Positions 17,028 to 25,462 of a stretch of 64,000 bases of DNA are shown one piece after another. Below the pieces are notes generated by a model. It saw only the letters and a program-made list of their open reading frames with translations. It had not been told where the DNA came from and did no database searches. How positions within the stretch are numbered: the first letter of the stretch is position 1; every line of letters begins with the position of its first letter. The position numbers and the translations under genes are program-made. The DNA is from JAFAXA01 sp963777325. GTDB lineage: Bacteria > Pseudomonadota > Alphaproteobacteria > Acetobacterales > Acetobacteraceae. Location of the stretch: contig CAVZQE010000002.1 in assembly GCA_963777325.1 (NCBI GenBank), positions 1-64,000 of the forward strand, read 5' to 3'.

Positions 17028-18227
17028 CTAAGCCGTCCCCAATTCCTGCCGCACCAGGCTGACCCAGTATCCGGCGCCGAGCGTCAGGATCGCGTCGTTG
17101 AAATCGTAGAGCGGGGTGTGCAGCTTATCCCCGCCGGACCCCGCCTCCGTACCGTTGCCGATAATCATCATCCCGCCCGGACGGGCCTGCAACATGAACG
17201 AGAAATCCTCCGAGCCAGTCAGCGGCGCTGCATCGGCGTCCACGTTCTCCGCACCGACAATCGCCGCCGCTGCCTCGACAGCGATCGCGGTTTGTTCCGG
17301 ATGTGTGACCAGCGGCGGGTAGCGCCGGTCGTACTCGACCTCGGCGCTGCAGCCATGTGCCGCGGCCAGCGCGTGGGCGACTTCGGTCAGCCGACGCTCG
17401 AGCAGGTCGCGGATCTCCGGCTTGTAGCAACGGGCGGTTCCCCGCACCACGACCGTGGCGGGGATGATGTTGGACGCATCGTACGCCCCGCCGGCGATAT
17501 GGCCGACACTGAGCACGCCCGTCTCGATCGCCGGCACGTTGCGTCCGATGATCGTCTGGAGCGCCAGCACAAAATGCGCCTGCGGGATGGTGGCGTCGGT
17601 GCCGAGGTGCGCCCCCGCGCCGCCATGGCCGCCGGTGCCGCGGAAGATGACGGTCCAGGTGTCGCTCGACGCCATGAAGCCGCCGGAGCGCGTGGCGAAC
17701 TGGCCGACCGGAATACCCGGCATGTTGTGCAGACTGTAGACGGCATCGACGGGGAAGCGATCGAATAACCCCTCCTCGACCATGACGCGGCCCCCGCCCA
17801 GTGCCTCCTCCGCCGGCTGGAAAATGAATCGCACCTCGCCCGCGAAATCGGGATGCTCGGCGAGGTAGCGCGCGGCGCCGAGCAGCATCGTCGTGTGCCC
17901 GTCGTGCCCGCAGGCGTGCATCTTGCCGGCTGTGGCGGAGCGATAGTCGCGCCCGGGCACTTCCTGGATGTGCAGCGCGTCCAGATCGGCGCGCAGTCCG
18001 ATCGCGCGTTCCCCGGGCCGCTCGCCTTTCAGCGTGCCAACGACGCCGGTCTTGGCGATGCCTTCGGTGACGTCGATGCCCCAGCTCCGGAGCCGCTGCG
18101 CGACGAGCTCCGCGGTGCGCGTCTCCTCGAAGCCGGTTTCCGGGTTGCGATGAATATCCCGGCGTATGCCGATGAGTTCGGGCTCGTACGCCTTCAGGCC
18201 TTCGACGATGGCGCTGCTCATGGTCAC
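17028..18227 (-). CDS. M20 family amidohydrolase
   Basis: A 399-residue metal-dependent amidohydrolase of the M20D type (hippurate or N-acyl-amino-acid hydrolase-like). Metal and catalytic motifs: ACGHDGHTTMLLGAA (about residue 105), FQPAEEALGGG (about 140, catalytic Glu pair), LHNMPG (about 168) and GSEDFSFML (about 345). The dimerisation lid domain lies between about 190 and 300. No signal peptide. It hydrolyses an N-acyl or carbamoyl amide bond. The MFS transporter gene ends 13 bp upstream on the same strand, suggesting uptake followed by hydrolysis of the same compound (inference). Confidence 0.9.
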   Translation of the reverse strand: MTMSSAIVEGLKAYEPELIGIRRDIHRNPETGFEETRTAELVAQRLRSWGIDVTEGIAKTGVVGTLKGERPGERAIGLRADLDALHIQEVPGRDYRSATAGKMHACGHDGHTTMLLGAARYLAEHPDFAGEVRFIFQPAEEALGGGRVMVEEGLFDRFPVDAVYSLHNMPGIPVGQFATRSGGFMASSDTWTVIFRGTGGHGGAGAHLGTDATIPQAHFVLALQTIIGRNVPAIETGVLSVGHIAGGAYDASNIIPATVVVRGTARCYKPEIRDLLERRLTEVAHALAAAHGCSAEVEYDRRYPPLVTHPEQTAIAVEAAAAIVGAENVDADAAPLTGSEDFSFMLQARPGGMMIIGNGTEAGSGGDKLHTPLYDFNDAILTLGAGYWVSLVRQELGTA

Positions 18228-18240
18228 GTCTCCAATGGGA

Positions 18241-19545
18241 TCAATCCGCTAGCACCGCGTCCTTGGTCTCGGTCATCATCATCATCGCGATGACCCCGAT
18301 CAGGCTCGATCCGATCATGTACCAGGCCGGCGAGAGCGGGTTGCCGGTGGCGCCGATCAGCCACGTCACCACGAGCTGCGTCGTGCCGCCGAACACCGTG
18401 ACGGCAAAGGCATAGGCCACCGAGAGACCGGAGCTGCGCACCGATCTCGGCAGGCTTTCCGGGATGAGCACGAGCGACACCGCGCCGCTGATCGCATTCA
18501 GCGTTGTCAGCAGCGCCGTCATGCCGAGCAGCGCGATCGCGGTATGCGCCTGCGTTATGAACAAGAACGCCGGATAGGCGAGCAGCACCAAGGCCACCCT
18601 CGGAATAATCATGACGGGCTTGCGCCCCGTCCGGTCCGCGAGCAACCCGCCCGCGAGGGAAAAGATCAGCGTGCAAAAACCCACCATCATCGTCGCCCCG
18701 ATCGACACGCTGGCCGGCATATGCAGCGTCGTCATCGCGTACGTGGTCATGTAGTTGAGGATGTACGTCGAGATCGTGCCGGCCATGATCACGAGCAGCG
18801 CCAGCAGCACCGGGCGGAGATAGTTGCCCAGGAGCCGGGAGAATACGCCCCCGACGCTATGATGAGTGGCCGGCGCTTCCAGGTCCAGCGTCTCGGGCAT
18901 GTGACCGCGCATGTAGAGGCCGACCGGAATCACCGCGAGGCCGAGCAGGAAGGGGATTTGCCAGCCCCATGCCTCCATCGCCTCCGTCGTGAGCGCAGCC
19001 GACAAGACAACGCCCACCGCGCCGGCAACGAGCGTGGCCACGCCTTGGCTGGCGAGCTGCCAGGACGCGTAATACCCTCGCTCGCCAGGCGGAGAGGCTT
19101 CGATCAGGAAGGAGGTCGCCGGCCCGACCTCGCCGCCGAGGGCAAACCCCTGTATTAATCGCGCGAACACCACCAGGATCGGGGCCGCCATGCCGATCAC
19201 CGAATAAGGAGGCGTCAATGCCAGCACCAGAGTGCCGACGCCGATCAGGGCGATCGTGAGCAGCATCGCCGGCTTGCGTCCCGCGCGGTCGGCATAGGCG
19301 CCGATCAGCACCCCCCCGAGCGGGCGCGTGATGAAACCGACGCCGAAGGTGGCGACCGAGATCAGCAGGCTGACGAGCGGGTTCTGCGCCGGGAAGAAAC
19401 TCCGTCCGATCATCACCGCGAAGAAGGCGTAGGTCGTGAAGTCGTAAAACTCCAGCACATTGCCGAGCACCGCGGCGGCCACGCTGTGCGCGGACACGCG
19501 CGGGACCGGCACGGCCACGGCAGGCGCTGCGGTGCGATCGGCCAC
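18241..19545 (-). CDS. MFS transporter, metabolite:H+ symporter type
   Basis: A 434-residue transporter with twelve predicted membrane segments. The start VLGNVLEFYDFTTYAF (about residues 26-42) and the loop motif GAYADRAGRKPAM between segments 2 and 3 are characteristic of the metabolite:H+ symporter subgroup (ShiA/ProP-like). A second loop DRTGRKPVM marks the repeat in the C-terminal half. Inner membrane; likely proton-coupled uptake of an organic acid or acylated amino acid. It precedes the M20 amidohydrolase by 13 bp on the same strand, which hints that the transported compound is the substrate of that enzyme. Confidence 0.9.
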   Translation of the reverse strand: MADRTAAPAVAVPVPRVSAHSVAAAVLGNVLEFYDFTTYAFFAVMIGRSFFPAQNPLVSLLISVATFGVGFITRPLGGVLIGAYADRAGRKPAMLLTIALIGVGTLVLALTPPYSVIGMAAPILVVFARLIQGFALGGEVGPATSFLIEASPPGERGYYASWQLASQGVATLVAGAVGVVLSAALTTEAMEAWGWQIPFLLGLAVIPVGLYMRGHMPETLDLEAPATHHSVGGVFSRLLGNYLRPVLLALLVIMAGTISTYILNYMTTYAMTTLHMPASVSIGATMMVGFCTLIFSLAGGLLADRTGRKPVMIIPRVALVLLAYPAFLFITQAHTAIALLGMTALLTTLNAISGAVSLVLIPESLPRSVRSSGLSVAYAFAVTVFGGTTQLVVTWLIGATGNPLSPAWYMIGSSLIGVIAMMMMTETKDAVLAD

Positions 19546-19572
19546 CTGCTCTTACCCCCTGCTTTGACGTGC

Positions 19573-20655
19573 TTACGGTAGTGGCCCGGCCGGCGACCGA
19601 TGCACCAGACCATGGATGAAGCCGAGCTTCTTGACCACCGCCGGGGCGATCACGAACGGGCAGGAATCCCGCAGCCCCATGCTGCGGTTGAGGCTGTTCA
19701 TGGCGAAGGTCAGCGGCACCCAGGCTGCGATGATCCGCCCGATGTCGCCAGCCCCGTAGGGGTCGAAGTCGATGGTCGCGTCCAGCGCGCCGCCGGTCCC
19801 GGCCTTCGGCCGGAGCCGCACGCCATAGACGCTCGCGGTCTCCAGCGTGTCGATCATGTGGAGATAATGCGCCCAGGTCTCGGCGAAATCCTCCCACGGA
19901 TGCGTGGTCGCGTAGGCGCTGATGGAGTTGTCCGACCAGTTCGCGGGCGGTCCCTGGTTGTAATGGATCGTCAGCGCCTCGCCGTAGTCCTGGGTGTCGT
20001 CGCCGAACACGGCCCGGCAGGCATCGAGCGTGCCCGGTTCTCCGTCCCGGACCAGGAGATCCCAGTAGTGATGACCGATCTCGTGACGGAAATGCCCGAG
20101 GAGCGTCCGGTAGGGTTCGCCCATCTGGGAGCGCAACTTCTCGCGCTCGGCGTCGTCCGCCTCCTTCAGCGCCACCACGATCACGCCGTTGTCGTGTCCG
20201 GTCATCACCTTCGGACCCGCTTCGGAATCGGCCTTGAAGTCGAAGACGAGACCGTGCTCGGGGTCTTCGATCCGGTTCTCGAGCGGCAGACCGAGGCGCA
20301 GCAGGCTGTAGAACAGCCGGTGCTTGGCGATCTCGAGCTGGCGCCACGCCTCGAGATTGGCCGGATCGGACAGGTCGGGGATAATGCGGTTGTGGCGGCA
20401 GGCGAGACAGAAGCTCTCGCCCGACCCGGCCGGCAGCACCCAGTTGCACACGTCATGCACCGCATTGGCGCAGAACTTGTGGCGGCTGCCCTTCGCGCCC
20501 GCGAGCGCGTACCAGGCATCCGGCCCGCCGCCTGGTTCCAGCGCCGAGAGCGTCGTCGTCTCGGGCAGGAAGCCGAGGCGGTGCCTGCACTGCTCGCAGG
20601 CGGTGTTTTCGAAGAACAGCAGCTGTCCGCAGGCCTGGCAGTTATACAACTTCAT
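19573..20655 (-). CDS. Zinc-ribbon putative metallopeptidase (DUF2248-like)
   Basis: A 360-residue protein. The N-terminal zinc ribbon (Cys pairs in YNCQACGQ and ACEQCRHR) is followed by a further Cys set (KFCANAVHDVCNW, CLACRHN) and a metallopeptidase-like helix HEIGHHYWD near residue 195, then EDFAETWAHYLHM with a possible third ligand. I prefer the ATG at 20655 (MKLYNCQACG) to the in-frame ATG 21 bp upstream, because it starts at the zinc ribbon. In many genomes this family lies next to the ATP-grasp/alpha-E/transglutaminase genes; here it sits 3.4 kb beyond that locus. It is divergent from the GH15 gene at 20789. The peptide substrate is unknown. Confidence 0.8.
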   Translation of the reverse strand: MKLYNCQACGQLLFFENTACEQCRHRLGFLPETTTLSALEPGGGPDAWYALAGAKGSRHKFCANAVHDVCNWVLPAGSGESFCLACRHNRIIPDLSDPANLEAWRQLEIAKHRLFYSLLRLGLPLENRIEDPEHGLVFDFKADSEAGPKVMTGHDNGVIVVALKEADDAEREKLRSQMGEPYRTLLGHFRHEIGHHYWDLLVRDGEPGTLDACRAVFGDDTQDYGEALTIHYNQGPPANWSDNSISAYATTHPWEDFAETWAHYLHMIDTLETASVYGVRLRPKAGTGGALDATIDFDPYGAGDIGRIIAAWVPLTFAMNSLNRSMGLRDSCPFVIAPAVVKKLGFIHGLVHRSPAGPLP

Positions 20656-20788
20656 GGGATCGCGCTTTTCCCGCATTGCAGCATGCTAACCCGCCGGCCC
20701 AGCGGAGGTTCCGGCAAGGGAACCATTGCACGGTCATATGCCTCATGCTCTGCACGGGAGCGGGTCTTTGAAGTGGGGGTAAACGCGC

Positions 20789-22612
20789 ATGGCCGGGCTG
20801 ATCGAGGATTACGCCGTCATCGGCAATTGCGAGGCGATCGCGCTGGTCAGCCGGAACGGCTCGATCGACTGGCTCGGCCTGCCGCGATTCGATTCCGCCG
20901 CCTGCTTCGCCGCGCTCCTGGGAACGCCCGAGAACGGCCGCTGGCAGATCGCGCCGGCCGACGCCGAGCCGCGCGTCACGCGGAGATACCGGGACGGTTC
21001 GCTCATCCTCGAAACCCGCTTCGAGACCGATGATGGCGTTGTGGTCGTGACCGACTGCATGGGACGGCGCGACGTCGGCAGCGACGTGGTGCGCCTCGTG
21101 CGCGGCGAGCGCGGCCGGGTGAAGATGCGCTCCGAACTGGTGATCCGGTTCGAGTACGGCTGGGTCGTGCCGTGGGTGCGCAGCCACGAGGACGGCGCCA
21201 TGACGGCGATCGCCGGCCCGGATCAGCTCACCTTGCGCACGACGGCGGCGCTGCATGGCGAGAACATGCGCACGGTCGCGGAGTTCATCGTCGGCGAGGG
21301 GCAGGAGGTGCCGTTCGTCCTCACCTGGTCGCTATCCTATCACCCGACGCCGCCGAACTCCGTCGCCCGCGACACGATCACGGAGGCGACCGAGGGCTGG
21401 TCGCAATGGGCCAAGGCCTTCAAGCCCGAGGGCTGCGGCGAGTGGGCGGAGGCGGTGCTCCGCTCCGTCGTCACGCTGAGGGCGCTCTCGCATCGCGAGA
21501 CGGGCGGGATCGTCGCCGCCGCGACCACGTCGCTGCCGGAGCAACTCGGCGGTCCGCGCAACTGGGACTACCGGTTCTGCTGGCTGCGGGACGCGACCAT
21601 CACCCTGTACGCGTTGATGAACGCGGGCTTCACCGAGGAGGCGGGGCGGTGGCGGCGATGGCTGTTGCGCGCCATCGCTGGCGAGCCGTCGCAGATGCAG
21701 ATCATGTACGGGGTCGCCGGAGAGCGGCGGCTGACGGAATACGAAATCCCCTGGCTGAGGGGCTACGAAGGCGCGGGGCCGGTGCGGATCGGGAACGCCG
21801 CCTCCGGCCAGCTCCAGCTCGACGTGTACGGCGAGGTGCTGGACGCGCTCTATCAGGCGCGCCGGATGGGCCTCGCCGAGAGCGGCGCCGGATGGGCGCT
21901 GGAACGGACCCTGATCGAGCACCTCGAGACCATCTGGGAGCAGCCCGACGACGGCATCTGGGAGGTGCGGGGCGGGCGCAAGCACTTCACGCACTCAAAG
22001 GCCATGGTCTGGGTGGCGTTCGATCGCGGCGTGCGCTCGATCGAGGAGTTCGGGCTCGACGGACCGCTCGACCGCTGGCGCGAACTCCGGGAGCGCGTTC
22101 ACGATCAGGTCTGCGAAAAGGGGTTCGACAAGAAGCTGAACAGCTTCGTGCAGTACTACGGGTCGAAGGATCTCGACGCGAGTCTGCTGCTGCTGCCGCT
22201 GGTCGGCTTCATGGCGGCCGACGACCCGCGCATCGTCGGCACGGTCGCGGCGATCGAGCGCGACTTGCTGCGGGACGGCTTCGTCGCCCGCTACAACACC
22301 GCCTCCGGAACGGATGGGCTGGCCGGCAGTGAGGGCGCATTCCTCGCGTGCAGCTTCTGGCTCGCCGACAACTACGTGCTGCAGGGGCGGGACGCCGAGG
22401 CTCGCGCGCTGTTCGAGCGGCTGCTCGCCCTTCGCAACGACGTCGGCCTGCTCGCCGAGGAATACGATCCGAAGGCGAAGCGGCAGGTGGGCAACTTCCC
22501 CCAGGCATTCTCGCATGTCGCCCTCATCAACACCGCGCATAATCTGAGCCGCGAGGTCGGACCGGCGCAGCATCGGGCGGAAAGCAAGGAGACCGGCGCG
22601 TCAAGCCCATGA
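20789..22612 (+). CDS. GH15 glucan hydrolase (glucoamylase/trehalase-like)
   Basis: Glycoside hydrolase family 15, 607 residues. The N-terminal beta-sandwich domain starts LIEDYAVIGNCEAIALVSR, the usual opening of bacterial GH15 proteins. The (alpha/alpha)6 barrel carries NWDYRFCWLRDA (about 255-266), a substrate-binding segment, and LLAEEYDPKAKRQVGNFPQ near 555, where the catalytic Glu lies. No signal peptide, so intracellular. It should release glucose from alpha-glucans or hydrolyse trehalose; the family includes both, and the sequence alone does not decide. It is divergent from the zinc-ribbon peptidase. Confidence 0.9.
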   Translation: MAGLIEDYAVIGNCEAIALVSRNGSIDWLGLPRFDSAACFAALLGTPENGRWQIAPADAEPRVTRRYRDGSLILETRFETDDGVVVVTDCMGRRDVGSDVVRLVRGERGRVKMRSELVIRFEYGWVVPWVRSHEDGAMTAIAGPDQLTLRTTAALHGENMRTVAEFIVGEGQEVPFVLTWSLSYHPTPPNSVARDTITEATEGWSQWAKAFKPEGCGEWAEAVLRSVVTLRALSHRETGGIVAAATTSLPEQLGGPRNWDYRFCWLRDATITLYALMNAGFTEEAGRWRRWLLRAIAGEPSQMQIMYGVAGERRLTEYEIPWLRGYEGAGPVRIGNAASGQLQLDVYGEVLDALYQARRMGLAESGAGWALERTLIEHLETIWEQPDDGIWEVRGGRKHFTHSKAMVWVAFDRGVRSIEEFGLDGPLDRWRELRERVHDQVCEKGFDKKLNSFVQYYGSKDLDASLLLLPLVGFMAADDPRIVGTVAAIERDLLRDGFVARYNTASGTDGLAGSEGAFLACSFWLADNYVLQGRDAEARALFERLLALRNDVGLLAEEYDPKAKRQVGNFPQAFSHVALINTAHNLSREVGPAQHRAESKETGASSP

Positions 22613-22717
22613 CAGCGCCGCCGCTGCGCGCCATATAGCGCGCGCAACCGGACAGGGGTCGCCGCCATCCGCCAACATCTCCGTACGCCATGGCCGCTGC
22701 TGTGCGTCGCGGCGTGC

Positions 22718-22969
22718 GTGCTCGCCGGTTGCGCCCAGCGTCCGAGGCCCGACCTGGTCCCGGCCCCGGTTGCCGAGCCGCAGGCCCTGCCGCCAGCGGA
22801 GCCGGACGCTCCGGAGGCCGCCTCCTCGTCCCCCTGGGCGCCGCCGCCCACGACATCCCCGAGAGTGACGCGGCCGAGGCGGCATCCGGACCGTCCCGCG
22901 CCCGCGATCCGGCCGCGCGCCGTCGAGCCGGTGCAGCCCGCGCCTTTGACCGATCCCACCACGTATTGA
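22718..22969 (+). CDS. Small Pro-rich lipoprotein-like ORF (start unclear)
   Basis: An 83-residue frame that opens VLAGCAQRP, a good lipobox with Cys at residue 5, followed by a Pro/Ala-rich, low-complexity stretch ending LTDPTTY. The hydrophobic run PWPLLCVAACVLAGC extends upstream in the same frame to about 22680, but I find no standard start codon there, so either an unusual start or a lost base near 22620-22670 is likely. It ends 8 bp before the coiled-coil membrane protein and could be the first gene of that operon. I do not recognise a family. Composition is like the rest of the genome. Confidence 0.4.
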   Translation: MLAGCAQRPRPDLVPAPVAEPQALPPAEPDAPEAASSSPWAPPPTTSPRVTRPRRHPDRPAPAIRPRAVEPVQPAPLTDPTTY

Positions 22970-22977
22970 GAACGCTC

Positions 22978-24333
22978 ATGGCCTTCCGCCCCGACCGGTC
23001 CGTGCCCGCCGCCGACGGCACCGACCCCGCGACGTTGAGCGGCGCCTTCGGGCGCACCATCGCGTTTCCAACCGCGCGCACCCTCGACGCCATGCTCCCG
23101 TCCGCGACGATCGCGGAGCGGGCGGCGGAAGAGGCCGCGTTCGGACGCGTCGCCGTGGACGAGCGCGGCCTGACCGCGGGCATGCGCCTGCACGCGTTCC
23201 AGCCGGTGCGGTCCGTGCTGTCGGCCTGGCGTGAGGCGCGGGCGCCGTTCGACCGGCTGCTCGTGCCGCACATGAAGGATATCGACGCGATCGACCGGCT
23301 CGATGCCGAGATCGCCGCGCTGCAAGTCAAGTCCGACCAGGAGGCGGAGCGACGGGAGAGCGTCCTGACCGCGGATGCGCGCTACGTTCAGATCGAGCAG
23401 CGCTTCCAGCGGGCCGAGGCCCGTTACGAGGAGAAGTTCGCCGAGAACAACCAGCGCCTGGCGACCACCTGGGGCAAGCATCCGCTCTATCCCGTCGCCA
23501 TGCTCTGCATCGGCGCGGCCGAGTGGCTTATTAACTATGACACGTTCTTCCTCTTCTTCCAGGTGCCCGCGATCGCGGCTGGCACGACGCTCGTCCTCGG
23601 GCTGCTGCTCGCCTTCGCCGCGCACGGGCATGGCACGCTGCTGAAGCAGTGGTCGCATCGCTTCGGCCGTCATCGCACGCCGACCGAGCGGCGCGGCGAC
23701 TGGCGGCTGCTCGCGCTCGCGACCGTCTCGCTCGTGATCGTGCTCGCCGCCGCCGGCGGCTCGCGCTACGCGGCGGTGATGCGGGCGCTGTCGGCCCAGC
23801 CGCAATTCAACATCCTGGGCGCGGAGGCGGCCGTCACCGTCGATCCGCTGCGTGACGTGCTGCTCAGCCTGCTCGCGAACGTCGCGGCGTGGCTGGTCGG
23901 CGTGTTCCTCGCCTATGTCGCGCACGATTCCGATCCGGAATACATGGAGGCGACGCATGAGCGCGGGCGCGCGCGCCGCCTGTTCAATCGCCGCGCCGCG
24001 CGCGTGACACGCGACATCGACGGCATCCGCGCCCGGTTCGGCAAGCAGATCACCGAGAAGAGCAACGCCGCCCGCAGCCGGTCGCGCGGCGTCGAGGAGC
24101 AGCGCAACCTGCTGCTGCAGGTCCGGGAGCATGAACGCGCCATTGTCGCCGGCCTGCAGAGCGCGCTGCATGCGACGGTCGAGCAGTACCGGGATGCGCT
24201 CGTCCGCATCGGCGCGCAGCAGAGGGGCGCGCTCGTCTTCGTGCAGACGGGCACCGGCGCCGCGCTATCGCCGCATGAGTACAAGGACATGCCGATCCGG
24301 ATCGACGCGGATCTGGTGCGGGGGCTCGCATGA
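22978..24333 (+). CDS. Unrecognised coiled-coil inner-membrane protein
   Basis: A 451-residue protein I cannot assign. Residues 1-100 look globular. About 100-162 is a charged, heptad-like helix (DRLDAEIAALQVKSDQEAER). Four hydrophobic segments follow at about 168-186, 190-216, 243-262 and 293-315. The second half from 325 to 420 is again charged and helical (ITEKSNAARSRSRGVEEQRN), and the end is ALSPHEYKDMPIRID. A membrane anchor with long coiled coils on one or both sides is the simplest picture. Its TGA overlaps the ATG of the secreted protein at 24330, so the two are translationally coupled and probably act together. Confidence 0.7.
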   Translation: MAFRPDRSVPAADGTDPATLSGAFGRTIAFPTARTLDAMLPSATIAERAAEEAAFGRVAVDERGLTAGMRLHAFQPVRSVLSAWREARAPFDRLLVPHMKDIDAIDRLDAEIAALQVKSDQEAERRESVLTADARYVQIEQRFQRAEARYEEKFAENNQRLATTWGKHPLYPVAMLCIGAAEWLINYDTFFLFFQVPAIAAGTTLVLGLLLAFAAHGHGTLLKQWSHRFGRHRTPTERRGDWRLLALATVSLVIVLAAAGGSRYAAVMRALSAQPQFNILGAEAAVTVDPLRDVLLSLLANVAAWLVGVFLAYVAHDSDPEYMEATHERGRARRLFNRRAARVTRDIDGIRARFGKQITEKSNAARSRSRGVEEQRNLLLQVREHERAIVAGLQSALHATVEQYRDALVRIGAQQRGALVFVQTGTGAALSPHEYKDMPIRIDADLVRGLA

Positions 24334-25460
24334 TGCGCGCCGTTCTCGCAATGGCGCTGCTGCTCGCGGCGACACCGGCGCGGGCCGCGCTGTTCGGGGC
24401 CGAGGGTCTCGACCCCGCCTTCTGCAAGACGCCGACCGCGCGCCAGACCGTCCTCTACATCGACGACATGATGATGACCGAGGGCAAGACGGACTGGGCG
24501 ACCAAGCTCTCGACCAAGCTCCGCGCGACGCTCGCGCCGGGCGAGCGCGTCACCGTGGTCCGCCTCTCTCCGGCAAGCGGGCGCTCGGCCGAGATCTGGA
24601 GCGGCTGCTGGCCGGCCTATACCGCCGCCGAGCGGGCGCGGCTCGCCGGGCAGTCCTTTCTCTTCTCCCGCAGCCCGCTCGACGCGCTCGGCGATCAGCA
24701 GAAGTTCTTCCTCCGCGATCTCTCGGGTGCGCTCGGCGCGATCTACACGGCCGCCAAGCGCCCGGCCGGCGCGGTGCATATCGATGCGGCCAACCCGCCC
24801 GAAAAAGAGATCATCCGCGCGCTCGCGTCCGACGAAGGACGGTTCGCGCAAAGCCAGATCACCATCCGCGCGATCGTCTATTCGGACATGGCCGAGAACA
24901 GCGATCTCGGCTCCGTGTTCAGGCCGCCGCCTAACCCGCCCGAGAACTATGGCCGCAAGCTCGGCACCTATCTGCGGCGAAGCGTGTTCTACGCCTACGG
25001 TCTCGGCGAGGATGTCGGCCACGATCCCGGCGTGCTCGGGGAAGCGCGGACCTTCTGGACGCAGGCGCTGCGCTCGATGAACGCGAGCGTCGGCGGCCTC
25101 GGCGCCGACCTCAACATGGCGAACGCCGTCCCCGTCGCCGCCTATGCCTACACCGTCACCCTCTCCCATGACGGGCAGGAACTCGACGGCCGGCTCGCGC
25201 TCATGACGGACGCGGACGGGACGCTTGTCGATAGCTGGATCGGCATCTCGCGGCTGTCGATCGCGGGCCTCTCCGGCACGTTCCACTGTGAGGAGGAGGG
25301 CGGATGCCGGCTGAACGCGGCCACCAACAGCGGCGTCGCCACCAGCAGTCCGAGCGAGATCCTGACGCTTGCCGGGCCGCAGGCCGGGCCGCTGACGGGC
25401 AGGCTCGGCGTGAAGGGCGCGCTCATGTATCCGGTGAAGGCCGTCAAGGCGGAGGATTGA
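24330..25460 (+). CDS. Secreted protein, vWA-like fold suspected
   Basis: A 376-residue protein with a clear Sec signal peptide (AVLAMALLLAATPARA, cleavage near residue 19). The mature part starts with a strand-like TVLYIDDMMMTEGKT, then a helix, a second strand GERVTVVRLSP and a third ITIRAIVYSDMAENSD. This Rossmann-like alternation, and the SDMxENS segment, recall von Willebrand A domains, but the usual DxSxS metal site is not evident. The C-terminal third (HDGQELDGRLALMTDADGT...) looks like a beta domain and has a Cys pair (HCEEEGGCR). No family recognised. The start overlaps the membrane protein stop (ATGA); the serine hydrolase follows 2 bp after its stop. Confidence 0.7.
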   Translation: MMRAVLAMALLLAATPARAALFGAEGLDPAFCKTPTARQTVLYIDDMMMTEGKTDWATKLSTKLRATLAPGERVTVVRLSPASGRSAEIWSGCWPAYTAAERARLAGQSFLFSRSPLDALGDQQKFFLRDLSGALGAIYTAAKRPAGAVHIDAANPPEKEIIRALASDEGRFAQSQITIRAIVYSDMAENSDLGSVFRPPPNPPENYGRKLGTYLRRSVFYAYGLGEDVGHDPGVLGEARTFWTQALRSMNASVGGLGADLNMANAVPVAAYAYTVTLSHDGQELDGRLALMTDADGTLVDSWIGISRLSIAGLSGTFHCEEEGGCRLNAATNSGVATSSPSEILTLAGPQAGPLTGRLGVKGALMYPVKAVKAED

Positions 25461-25462
25461 CA

